In this document: positions 1 through 6,303 of the stretch, piece after piece
How the letters are laid out: every line of letters begins with the position of its first letter
How positions within the stretch are numbered: the stretch's first letter is position 1
Source: Oceanihabitans sp.
GTDB taxonomy: Bacteria > Bacteroidota > Bacteroidia > Flavobacteriales > Flavobacteriaceae
Assembly (NCBI GenBank): GCA_018067265.1
Contig: JAGPUY010000439.1
Location: 1-8,620, forward strand
Direction: 5' to 3'
Length of the DNA stretch: 8,620 nt
The notes under the pieces: model-generated
Seen by the model: only the letters and a program-made list of their open reading frames with translations
Databases searched by the model: none
What the model was told of the DNA's origin: nothing
Made by a program: the position numbers and the translations under genes

Positions 1-348
1 CAAGATATCGCGCATACATTTACATCGGAAGCAGGAGAATTTAATGAAAGATTCGAAATCGTTTTTGAAGGAGCAAGGTTAAGTACCGAAGAAATCACAG
101 CGAATAATAGTACTGTAATTTATTATAACAATAATAGGGACTTGTTATATGTAAAAGGATTAAACAGTGATGCAAGTAAAATCGCTTTAACTAATATGTT
201 AGGACAAACGGTGTATACAAAAACAAATATGTCTAACAATACTTTAGAAAACGGAATAGCAATAAACAAACTAGCAACCGGAATTTATATTGTAAGTATT
301 AAAACACAAGGAAATCAAACCCTAGATAAAAAGATAGTTATTGAGTAG
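1..348 (+). CDS. C-terminal part of a secreted protein with a type IX secretion sorting domain (5' end outside window)
   Basis: The reading frame is open from base 1 to the TAG at 346-348, giving 115 residues of a longer protein. An internal ATG at 142 is not the true start, because the same frame continues upstream without a stop and already reads like protein (SEAGEFNERFEIVFEG). The last ~80 residues fit the type A C-terminal sorting domain of the Bacteroidota type IX (Por) secretion system: a strand ending in LLYVKG, a NMLGQTVY turn, LATGIYIVSIKT, and a final KKIVIE. In this family the domain directs export across the outer membrane and is normally removed or used for anchoring. The catalytic or binding part of the protein lies upstream of the window, so its function cannot be stated. 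The sorting-domain call is sure; everything else about the protein is open. Confidence 0.9.
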   Translation, partial: QDIAHTFTSEAGEFNERFEIVFEGARLSTEEITANNSTVIYYNNNRDLLYVKGLNSDASKIALTNMLGQTVYTKTNMSNNTLENGIAINKLATGIYIVSIKTQGNQTLDKKIVIE

Positions 349-368
349 TTGGCTATTAATCTGTAACT

Positions 369-402
369 AAAAAAAGTCAAAACGTATGTTTTGGCTTTTT
401 TT
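369..402 (+). terminator. Rho-independent terminator after the sorting-domain gene
   Basis: Bases 369-383 pair with 388-402 around a GTAT loop, giving 15 pairs including one T-G wobble. The core is GTCAAAAC with GTTTTGGC, flanked by an A-tract on the left and seven T on the right. It begins 20 bp after the stop codon. The A-tract/T-tract symmetry means it could work on both strands, but no leftward gene enters here. Confidence 0.85.
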
Positions 403-435
403 GTTTTAAAAAACAACCATTTCACCGAAATTCAT

Positions 436-443
436 TAATTTCG
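436..443 (+). promoter_or_regulatory. Candidate -7 promoter element for ileS
   Basis: TAATTTCG differs at one position from the Bacteroidota -7 consensus TAnnTTTG. It lies 24 bp before the ileS ATG and downstream of the terminator, so it is well placed. No clear -33 TTTG is visible at the expected 19-bp spacing. The implied 5' leader is only about 20 nt, too short for a T-box or other riboswitch. Confidence 0.4.
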
Positions 444-467
444 CAACTCTTAAAAGTAAACGATATA

Positions 468-3400
468 ATGAGCACGACATTTCCTGAATATAAAGGACTT
501 AACTTACCAAAAGTTGCAGACGAAATCTTAAGCTATTGGCAAGAAAATAACATCTTCGAAAAAAGTGTAACTACTAGAGAAGGTGCAGAACCTTATGTGT
601 TTTTTGAAGGACCTCCTTCCGCAAACGGATTACCTGGTGTACACCACGTATTAGCTCGTTCTATTAAAGATATTTTTCCGCGCTACAAAACCATGAAAGG
701 TTTTCAAGTAAAGCGTAAAGCAGGTTGGGATACCCATGGTTTACCAATAGAACTTGGTGTAGAAAAAGAATTAGGTATTACTAAAGAAGATATTGGTAAA
801 ACTATTTCTGTAGAAGATTACAACGCAGCATGCCGTAAAGCAGTAATGCGTTATACCGATATTTGGCACGACCTTACCAATAAAATGGGGTATTGGGTAA
901 ATATGGACGATCCATATATTACCTATGAACCTAAGTATATGGAAACCGTTTGGTGGTTGCTTAAAGAGATTTATTCTAAGAACTTGATGTATAAAGGCTA
1001 TACCATTCAGCCGTATTCGCCAAAAGCAGGAACTGGTTTAAGCTCGCATGAGGTAAACCAACCTGGAGCATATCAAGATGTAACAGACACAACCATTGTA
1101 GCTCAGTTTAAAGCCTTAGAAGAAACATTACCAGATTTTTTACAAAACGAAGGCGACATTTATTTCATGGCTTGGACCACAACACCATGGACATTACCAA
1201 GTAATACCGGGTTAACCGTTGGTCCGAAAATAGATTATGTTTTAGTAGAAACGTATAATCAATATACTTTTGAGCCAATTAATGTGGTTTTAGCAAAAGC
1301 TTTAGTAAGCAAGCAGTTTGCAGGAAAAAACAATGTACAGGTACAAACAAAACCAGAATTATTAGACTATAAATCTGGAGATAAAAAAATACCATATTAC
1401 GTAGTAAAAGAATTTATAGGAAAGGATTTAGTTGGAATCAAATACGAACAATTATTACCGTATGCTTTACCAAATGATAATCCGCAAGATGCTTTTAGAA
1501 TTATTGCAGGAGATTTTGTTACCACAGAAGACGGTACAGGAATCGTACATACAGCACCAACTTTTGGAGCAGATGATGCCTTGGTTGCAAAGCAAGCAGT
1601 TCCAGAAATCCCACCGCTTTTAGTAAAAGATGAAAATGACAACTTAGTACCACTTGTAGATCTACAAGGACGTTTTAGACCAGAAATGAAAGAGTTTGGT
1701 GGTAAGTATGTGAAAAACGAATATTATAACGATGGCGAAGCTCCAGAGCGTTCTATAGATGTCGAGTTAGCGATTAAGTTAAAAGAAGAAAATAGAGCTT
1801 TTAAAGTTGAAAAATATAAGCATAGCTATCCACATTGCTGGCGTACAGATAAACCAATTCTATATTACCCATTAGATTCTTGGTTTATTAAAATCACCGA
1901 TGTAAAAGGAAGAATGCATGAGTTAAATACTACCATTAACTGGAAACCAAAATCGACTGGAGAAGGTCGTTTTGGAAACTGGATTGCGAATGCAAACGAT
2001 TGGAATTTATCGCGTTCTCGTTATTGGGGAATTCCATTACCAATCTGGAGAACAGAAGATGGTAAAGAGGAAATATGTATTGGTTCTGTTGGCGAGTTGA
2101 AAGCAGAAATGGCAAAAGCCGTTACCGCTGGTGTTATGCAGGCAGCTATTTACGAAGATTTTGAAGTTGGAAACAACTCCGAAGAAAACTACGCTAAAAT
2201 AGATTTACATAAAAATATTGTAGATGAAATTGTATTAGTTTCTGCAAGCGGACAACCAATGAAACGCGAAAGCGATTTAATAGATGTTTGGTTTGATTCT
2301 GGTTCTATGCCGTATGCACAATGGCATTACCCTTTTGAAAATAAAGAGAAAATTGATAATAACGAATCCTTTCCTGCAGATTTTATTGCAGAAGGAGTAG
2401 ATCAAACTCGTGGTTGGTTCTATACGTTGCATGCTATTGCGACTATGGTTTTCGATTCTGTAGCCTATAAAAATGTAGTTTCTAACGGATTAGTTTTAGA
2501 TAAAAACGGACAAAAAATGTCGAAGCGTTTAGGAAACGCAACAGATCCTTTTGAAACATTATCTACCTACGGCGCAGATGCTACGCGTTGGTACATGATT
2601 GCAAATGCAAACCCGTGGGATAATTTAAAGTTTGATGTCGATGGGATTGAAGAGGTGAAACGTAAATTCTTCGGAACACTTTATAACACCTATTCTTTCT
2701 TTACCTTATATACAAATATTGATAAATTTAGTTATGCGGAAGCAGATATTCCGTTAAACGAAAGACCAGAAATTGATCGTTGGATTCTTTCCGAATTAAA
2801 CACCTTAATTCAAAAAGTAGACGATTTCTATGCAGCTTACGAACCAACAAAAGCGGCTAGAGAAATTTCAGAATTTACACAAGAATATTTAAGTAACTGG
2901 TACGTGCGTTTAAGCAGAAGACGTTTCTGGAAAGGCGATTACCAAACCGATAAAATTTCAGCATACCAAACCTTATATACCTGTATGTTAACCATAGCGA
3001 AACTTGGGGCGCCAATTGCACCATTTTTCATGGATAAACTTTACCTAGACTTAACAAAAACAACACAAACAGAAACGTTTGAAAGTGTACATTTGGCAGA
3101 GTTTCCAAAGAGTGATAAAACTTTTATAGATAAAGCTTTAGAACGTAAAATGGAAGCAGCACAAACCATATCATCGCTAGTGTTATCGTTACGAGCTAAA
3201 GAAAAAATTAAAGTACGTCAGCCATTGCAAAAAATTATGATTCCTGTGGATTCTGCAGAACAAAAGGAAGATGTTTTAGCAGTAGCAGATTTAATAAAAC
3301 ATGAAGTAAACATCAAAGAGATTGAGCTTTTAGAAGATGCTTCCGATATTTTAGTGAAACAAATAAAGCCTAATTTTAAAACCTTAGGACCACGTTTTGG

Positions 3401-3875
3401 TAAGGATATGAAGGCTATTGCTGGAGAAATTCAGAAGTTTACAGCAGACGATATAAAAAAAATCGAGCAAAACGGTATTTTAGATGTTGAAGTTAACGGA
3501 AAAAGTATTACTTTAGAACTTAGTGATGTAGAGATAACATCGCAAGATATAGAAGGTTGGCTTGTAGCAAATGAAGGGAACTTAACCGTTGCCTTAGATG
3601 TTACCATATCGGAAGAATTACGTGAAGAAGGAATTGCTCGTGAGTTAGTAAATAGGATTCAAAACTTACGTAAAGATTCCGGATTTGAAGTTACAGATAG
3701 AATAGATGTAAAAATTCAAAAAGACGACCAAATTGTTAAGGCTGTTGAAGCGAATATCGAGTATATTAAAACCGAAACCTTAACCGAAACGTTAGAGATT
3801 GTAGAACAAATAGATAATGGTATAGAGATTGCTTTTGATGCGATAAGCACCAAATTATTTATTACAAAACATTAA
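468..3875 (+). CDS. ileS: Isoleucine--tRNA ligase, IleRS2 type, with altered HIGH motif (GVHH)
   Basis: This cytosolic class I aminoacyl-tRNA synthetase charges tRNA-Ile with isoleucine and edits mischarged valine. The 1135 residues are typical of the longer, eukaryote-like IleRS2 class. Visible in order: PPSANGLPGVHH (49-60), where the class signature HxGH would sit; GWDTHGLPIE shortly after; the CP1 editing domain with WTTTPWT (236-242) and GTGIVHTAP followed by FGADD (356-370); DVWFDSGS from D606; KMSKR (683-687); then a helical anticodon-binding domain and a C-terminal tail. The signature reads GVHH (57-60), with the first and third residues of HxGH exchanged, while KMSKR and the editing motifs are intact. 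The enzyme therefore looks functional rather than decayed. The ATG at 468 fits the conserved N-terminus (YKGLNLPKVADEIL) and follows a candidate promoter. The dksA-like gene starts 4 bp after the stop, so the two are probably co-transcribed. IleRS identity is certain; the IleRS2 class is inferred from length and sequence. Confidence 0.98.
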   Translation: MSTTFPEYKGLNLPKVADEILSYWQENNIFEKSVTTREGAEPYVFFEGPPSANGLPGVHHVLARSIKDIFPRYKTMKGFQVKRKAGWDTHGLPIELGVEKELGITKEDIGKTISVEDYNAACRKAVMRYTDIWHDLTNKMGYWVNMDDPYITYEPKYMETVWWLLKEIYSKNLMYKGYTIQPYSPKAGTGLSSHEVNQPGAYQDVTDTTIVAQFKALEETLPDFLQNEGDIYFMAWTTTPWTLPSNTGLTVGPKIDYVLVETYNQYTFEPINVVLAKALVSKQFAGKNNVQVQTKPELLDYKSGDKKIPYYVVKEFIGKDLVGIKYEQLLPYALPNDNPQDAFRIIAGDFVTTEDGTGIVHTAPTFGADDALVAKQAVPEIPPLLVKDENDNLVPLVDLQGRFRPEMKEFGGKYVKNEYYNDGEAPERSIDVELAIKLKEENRAFKVEKYKHSYPHCWRTDKPILYYPLDSWFIKITDVKGRMHELNTTINWKPKSTGEGRFGNWIANANDWNLSRSRYWGIPLPIWRTEDGKEEICIGSVGELKAEMAKAVTAGVMQAAIYEDFEVGNNSEENYAKIDLHKNIVDEIVLVSASGQPMKRESDLIDVWFDSGSMPYAQWHYPFENKEKIDNNESFPADFIAEGVDQTRGWFYTLHAIATMVFDSVAYKNVVSNGLVLDKNGQKMSKRLGNATDPFETLSTYGADATRWYMIANANPWDNLKFDVDGIEEVKRKFFGTLYNTYSFFTLYTNIDKFSYAEADIPLNERPEIDRWILSELNTLIQKVDDFYAAYEPTKAAREISEFTQEYLSNWYVRLSRRRFWKGDYQTDKISAYQTLYTCMLTIAKLGAPIAPFFMDKLYLDLTKTTQTETFESVHLAEFPKSDKTFIDKALERKMEAAQTISSLVLSLRAKEKIKVRQPLQKIMIPVDSAEQKEDVLAVADLIKHEVNIKEIELLEDASDILVKQIKPNFKTLGPRFGKDMKAIAGEIQKFTADDIKKIEQNGILDVEVNGKSITLELSDVEITSQDIEGWLVANEGNLTVALDVTISEELREEGIARELVNRIQNLRKDSGFEVTDRIDVKIQKDDQIVKAVEANIEYIKTETLTETLEIVEQIDNGIEIAFDAISTKLFITKH
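636..647 (+). other. Altered class I signature motif of IleRS (GVHH in place of HxGH)
   Basis: The codons GGT GTA CAC CAC encode G57-V58-H59-H60. They align by flanking residues (PPSANGLP before, VLA after) with the HxGH motif that binds the ATP phosphates in class I synthetases. Canonical H1 is Gly and canonical G3 is His; the last His is kept. The reading is direct; the alignment is by eye but is anchored on both sides. Confidence 0.9.
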
Positions 3876-3879
3876 AATT

Positions 3880-4260
3880 ATGGCAACAGATATAAACGTA
3901 AGATTTCCAGATAAAGATTTAGCAGAATTTAAAACGCTAATTCAAGAGAAAATAGGAAAAGCACAACACGATTTAGAGCTTATTAAGAGTGCGTATATGA
4001 ATAACCATACCAATGGTACAGAAGATACTTCGCCAACATTTAAAGCTTTTGATGAAGGAAGTGCGGTAATGAGTAAAGAGTCAAACTCGCAACTAGCGAT
4101 TAGACAAGAGAAATTTATTCGCGATTTAAAAAATGCACTTATTAGAATCGAAAATAAAACCTACGGCGTTTGTCGTATAACCAAAAAACTGATTGCTAAA
4201 GAGCGTTTAAAATTAGTGCCTCATGCTACTTTAAGTATTGAAGCTAAAAACATGCAGTAA
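3880..4260 (+). CDS. DksA/TraR-family RNA polymerase-binding regulator lacking most zinc ligands
   Basis: The 126-residue protein has a long, charged, probably coiled-coil N-terminal part (about 11-92) followed by a globular C-terminal segment, YGVCRITKKLI-KERL--VPHATLSIEAK (95-123). That segment matches the DksA/TraR zinc-finger region. Family members enter the secondary channel of RNA polymerase and tune initiation, often together with ppGpp. Classical DksA has four Cys ligands. Here the four positions read C98, T101, S119 and A122, so only one Cys remains and zinc is unlikely to be held. The fold may be kept by packing alone, as in Cys-poor DksA relatives. The acidic coiled-coil tip may lie around D49-D58, but the classical DxxDxA is not obvious. 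The gene starts 4 bp after ileS, which implies co-transcription, and is followed by two hairpins. The family call is firm; whether it acts as DksA does in E. coli is unproven. Confidence 0.88.
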   Translation: MATDINVRFPDKDLAEFKTLIQEKIGKAQHDLELIKSAYMNNHTNGTEDTSPTFKAFDEGSAVMSKESNSQLAIRQEKFIRDLKNALIRIENKTYGVCRITKKLIAKERLKLVPHATLSIEAKNMQ

Positions 4261-4268
4261 CATTCCTG

Positions 4269-4294
4269 CGCCTTTGTTTTAAAAAACATAGGTG
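4269..4294 (+). other. Imperfect hairpin just after the dksA-like gene
   Basis: Bases 4269-4280 pair with 4283-4294 (CCTTTGTTTT with AAAACATAGG, plus an outer C-G and G-T pair) with one T-T mismatch and a very short A-rich loop. It starts 8 bp after the stop codon. No long T-tract follows directly, so it may protect the mRNA end or be an auxiliary terminator rather than a main one. The structure is read by eye. Confidence 0.35.
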
Positions 4295-4333
4295 AAGTTT
4301 TAAAAACAGAAATCGCATTATAAATAAACAATA

Positions 4334-4360
4334 AAACGCTTCCATTTAATGGAAGCGTTT
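4334..4360 (+). terminator. Rho-independent terminator of the ileS-dksA-like unit
   Basis: AAACGCTTCCAT (4334-4345) pairs perfectly with ATGGAAGCGTTT (4349-4360), giving a 12-bp stem with a 3-nt loop. It is followed by the T-rich GTTATTTT. It separates the dksA-like gene from the next gene by about 50 bp, so the downstream secreted-protein gene should have its own promoter or depend on read-through. Confidence 0.85.
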
Positions 4361-4375
4361 GTTATTTTAACCCTA

Positions 4376-4402
4376 TTGTCACACGGACCGCAGTCGAAGT
4401 GT
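4376..4402 (+). repeat. Short dispersed-repeat-like sequence, copy 1
   Basis: The segment opens with TTGTCACACG and ends CAGTCGAAGTGT just before the ATG at 4411. It can fold weakly: CAC 4380-4382 with GTG 4399-4401 and GAC 4386-4388 with GTC 4393-4395. It resembles, from memory, a family of short intergenic repeats of the form GTCACACTGAGCGCAGTCGAAGTG seen many times in flavobacterial genomes. A related sequence with the same first ten bases lies at 5067. The match between the two here is direct; membership in a genome-wide family is inference. Confidence 0.5.
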
Positions 4403-4410
4403 TTTAAAAA

Positions 4411-5031
4411 ATGAAATACATACTCTTCTTATTATTTCTGGTTTTTAATTTCTATTCTCATGCACAGCACATAACACAAAAAACGTTTTCTAAAGAAGAT
4501 ATTTCAAGCATTAGTATCCATGGTAAATATGTGTTTAAAATTACTGTAGATGCCAAACCGGTTTCTGAAATTACAGTACATTCTAGAGTCGAAGGAGAAA
4601 ATAACGAAAACATCGTTTTAGTCACCGAAGCTAAAAACAATCATTTATATATAGCAATAAAACAACAACCATTATTTGTAGATGCAAACGATAAGTTAAG
4701 TGCGCACAAGGTGATTTCTGTTGAAATTAATGTATTGATACCAGAACATTTAAGTATGGGTATCGATTTATATGAAAGTGATTTGATTGTAAAAGGAGTA
4801 TATGATAAGGTACGCGTACATTCCGATACAGGCAATTGTATTTTTACAGCCTTTCAAGGCAGTGCTAGAATAGATACAAGAAATGGTAATGTTGCCATGC
4901 AAACAAACCACGCAAAGGTTAGTGCAGCCTCTAAAAACGGCTATATTAAAAAGGAAGAAATAGATGCCGGAAACCAGGAAGTGTTAATTAAAACCATAAA
5001 TGGGAATATAACTATAACTAAAAGTCAATAA
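4411..5031 (+). CDS. Small secreted protein with DUF4097-like beta-strand repeats, function unknown
   Basis: The 206-residue protein begins with a clear signal peptide: K2, a hydrophobic core from about 3 to 15, and a likely type I cleavage after S-H-A18 before Q19. There is no lipobox Cys, so it is expected to be periplasmic or exported rather than a lipoprotein. The second half (about 110-206) carries repeated short strands separated by Asn-Gly or similar turns, such as IDTRNGNVAMQTNH, AASKNGYIKK and IKTINGNITITKS. This pattern is typical of DUF4097/putative auto-transporter adhesin head domains, which form a right-handed beta-helix-like stack. No catalytic motif is visible. It lies between a terminator and the lspA promoter region with short related repeats on both sides, so its place in an operon is doubtful. 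The family call is moderate and no function can be assigned. Confidence 0.7.
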   Translation: MKYILFLLFLVFNFYSHAQHITQKTFSKEDISSISIHGKYVFKITVDAKPVSEITVHSRVEGENNENIVLVTEAKNNHLYIAIKQQPLFVDANDKLSAHKVISVEINVLIPEHLSMGIDLYESDLIVKGVYDKVRVHSDTGNCIFTAFQGSARIDTRNGNVAMQTNHAKVSAASKNGYIKKEEIDAGNQEVLIKTINGNITITKSQ

Positions 5032-5037
5032 TATTCC

Positions 5038-5045
5038 TATTTTTG
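5038..5045 (+). promoter_or_regulatory. Candidate -7 promoter element for lspA
   Basis: TATTTTTG matches the Bacteroidota -7 consensus TAnnTTTG exactly and is followed by C. It lies 7 bp after the stop of the secreted-protein gene and 75 bp before the lspA ATG. The predicted leader of about 70 nt would contain the second repeat copy. No good -33 TTTG is seen at the expected distance, which lowers confidence. Confidence 0.45.
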
Positions 5046-5066
5046 CTAAGAACCCTCTTTAGGAGT

Positions 5067-5094
5067 TTGTCACACGAAGCGTATCTACGTGTGT
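5067..5094 (+). repeat. Short dispersed-repeat-like sequence, copy 2, with hairpin
   Basis: The segment opens with TTGTCACACG exactly as at 4376 and then diverges. CACACG (5071-5076) can pair with CGTGTG (5088-5093) around an 11-nt loop; an alternative small hairpin is CGTA 5080-5083 with TACG 5086-5089. It sits in the likely 5' leader of lspA and is in the same orientation as copy 1. Confidence 0.45.
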
Positions 5095-5120
5095 TTAAAT
5101 AGAAATAAGAAGACAAATTT

Positions 5121-5741
5121 ATGTCATTAAAAAAATCGATAATACTCATCATTCTTATTTTACTAATCGATCAAATTAGTAAAGTTTATATCAAAACACA
5201 TTTCCTGTTAGGGGAAAGTGTGGAAGTTTTTGATTGGTTTAAAATCTACTTTATAGAAAATGATGGCATGGCTTGGGGAACCAAGATTAGCGATTTTCTT
5301 TCTTTTATTAATGACAGAACAGGAAAAGTGGCGCTTACCCTTTTTAGAATTGTTGCCATTGTAGGTATTGGATATTGGCTGGTTTCTGCAATTAAAAAAC
5401 AAAGTCCAAATGTGCTTGTTATTGCTATTGCTTTAATTTTTGCTGGTGCTTTAGGTAATATTATAGATTCTACTTTTTATAGTTTATTGTTTAGCGATAG
5501 TTACCACCAAGTAGCTTCCTTTTTACCAGAAGGCGGAGGTTATGATGGGATATTGCATGGTAAAGTAGTAGATATGCTATATTTCCCACTATGGAAAGGG
5601 TATTTACCGGAATGGCTACCGTTTTATGGCGGTAAATATTTTACGTTTTTTGAGCCTGTTTTTAATGTGGCAGATATGGCAATAAGCGCAGGTTTTATAA
5701 TGCTTATTGTATTTAATAAGAAAGCTTTTTCTAAAGAGTAA
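5121..5741 (+). CDS. lspA: Lipoprotein signal peptidase (signal peptidase II)
   Basis: LspA is an inner-membrane aspartyl protease that cuts the signal peptide from diacylglyceryl-modified prolipoproteins. The sequence shows four likely membrane segments: about 6-24, 70-92, 97-116 and 180-201. Family motifs are DQISK (17-21), ENDGMAWG (46-53, the NxGxAFG block), GALGNIID (109-116), VVD (149-151) and FNVAD (181-185). D151 and D185 are the expected catalytic pair. The protein has 206 residues against roughly 160-170 for E. coli-type enzymes. The extra length lies mainly between D116 and D151 and between D151 and D185, on the periplasmic side. The usual Arg after NxxD is Ser117, as I recall for Bacteroidota LspA. 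The ileS-dksA-like genes upstream recall the ileS-lspA linkage of many bacteria, although a terminator and one gene intervene. The stop overlaps the convergent next gene by 11 bp. Identification is firm. Confidence 0.96.
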   Translation: MSLKKSIILIILILLIDQISKVYIKTHFLLGESVEVFDWFKIYFIENDGMAWGTKISDFLSFINDRTGKVALTLFRIVAIVGIGYWLVSAIKKQSPNVLVIAIALIFAGALGNIIDSTFYSLLFSDSYHQVASFLPEGGGYDGILHGKVVDMLYFPLWKGYLPEWLPFYGGKYFTFFEPVFNVADMAISAGFIMLIVFNKKAFSKE

Positions 5742-6303
5742 AGTGGTAAACTTGTTTTGGCGTAACACAATAATCTAAGGCGATATCTCCTTCAAAAATA
5801 TCTGTAATTACTCTAGTTTCAGCTTCAAAAAAGGAAAGGCCAATTTTTATAGTTTCGGGTTTACAAGAAGCTAAAAAAGTATCATAAAACCCTTTGCCGT
5901 AACCAACTCGGTTTCCTTTAGCGTCAAATGCTAAAAGAGGTATAAATACTACTTCCATACTTTCCGAAGGAATAGGAATCCCATCTACCGGTTCTGGGAT
6001 GTTGTATTTGTTCTTTTTAATTGTGGTATTATCTGTAAGTAAAAAATTATTCAACAAACCGGTTTTAAAATCGCTTTTAGAAAGCACGATGTTTTTATCT
6101 TTTCCAGATAAGATGTTTAGAATATAATCGGTGTTTACTTCGTGTTGTTCTTCAATGCTTAAAAAAATGTGGTAAAAAGAAAAGTTCCAAATATCTAATT
6201 GCAGAACTTGATTGGCGATTTGTAAACTATAATCGTCTAATTGTTTAGCAGTTAATTTTCTGCGTTGCAATCGGTATGCTATTCGTAACTCGGCTTTTGT
6301 CAT
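5731..6303 (-). CDS. 5-formyltetrahydrofolate cyclo-ligase (5,10-methenyltetrahydrofolate synthetase)
   Basis: This cytosolic enzyme uses ATP to convert 5-formyltetrahydrofolate to 5,10-methenyltetrahydrofolate, returning an inhibitory storage folate to the one-carbon pool. The 190-residue length is usual for the YgfA/MTHFS family. Recognisable parts are the basic N-terminus (LRIAYRLQRRKLTAKQL), NIPEP (101-105, part of the family's PEP motif), FIPLLAFD (120-127), the nucleotide-binding GNRVGYGKGFYDTFL (130-144), and a C-terminal ALDYCVTP. It is the last gene of the leftward operon and its ATG overlaps the upstream M14-type gene's TGA (ATGA at 6300-6303), which suggests translational coupling. 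Its end overlaps the end of convergent lspA by 11 bp. No key motif is missing. Identification is firm; why a folate enzyme sits in this operon is unclear. Confidence 0.93.
   Translation of the reverse strand: MTKAELRIAYRLQRRKLTAKQLDDYSLQIANQVLQLDIWNFSFYHIFLSIEEQHEVNTDYILNILSGKDKNIVLSKSDFKTGLLNNFLLTDNTTIKKNKYNIPEPVDGIPIPSESMEVVFIPLLAFDAKGNRVGYGKGFYDTFLASCKPETIKIGLSFFEAETRVITDIFEGDIALDYCVTPKQVYHFTL

Noticed and set aside
142..348. Complete 68-residue small protein starting at the ATG at 142
   Set aside because: The same frame is open to base 1 and encodes sorting-domain sequence upstream of this ATG, so it is an internal Met of a truncated larger gene.
403..467. T-box or other tRNA-sensing leader before ileS
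   Set aside because: Only 65 bp separate the terminator from the ATG, with no T-box sequence or specifier stem, and T-boxes are not expected in this phylum.
1397..1642. Minus-strand and second-frame reading frames inside ileS (also 1432-1623 on the plus strand)
   Set aside because: They lie wholly within strongly conserved ileS codons, show no family features, and have composition expected of antisense or shifted frames.
4458..4835. Two minus-strand reading frames inside the beta-repeat protein gene
   Set aside because: The forward frame has a signal peptide and repeat pattern; the reverse frames have neither and no plausible start context.
4376..5094. Insertion sequence or transposon flanked by repeats
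   Set aside because: There is no transposase, the repeats are direct and only ten bases are identical, and no target-site duplication is evident.
5208..5402. Minus-strand reading frame inside lspA
   Set aside because: It is antisense to conserved LspA motifs and shows no recognisable protein features.
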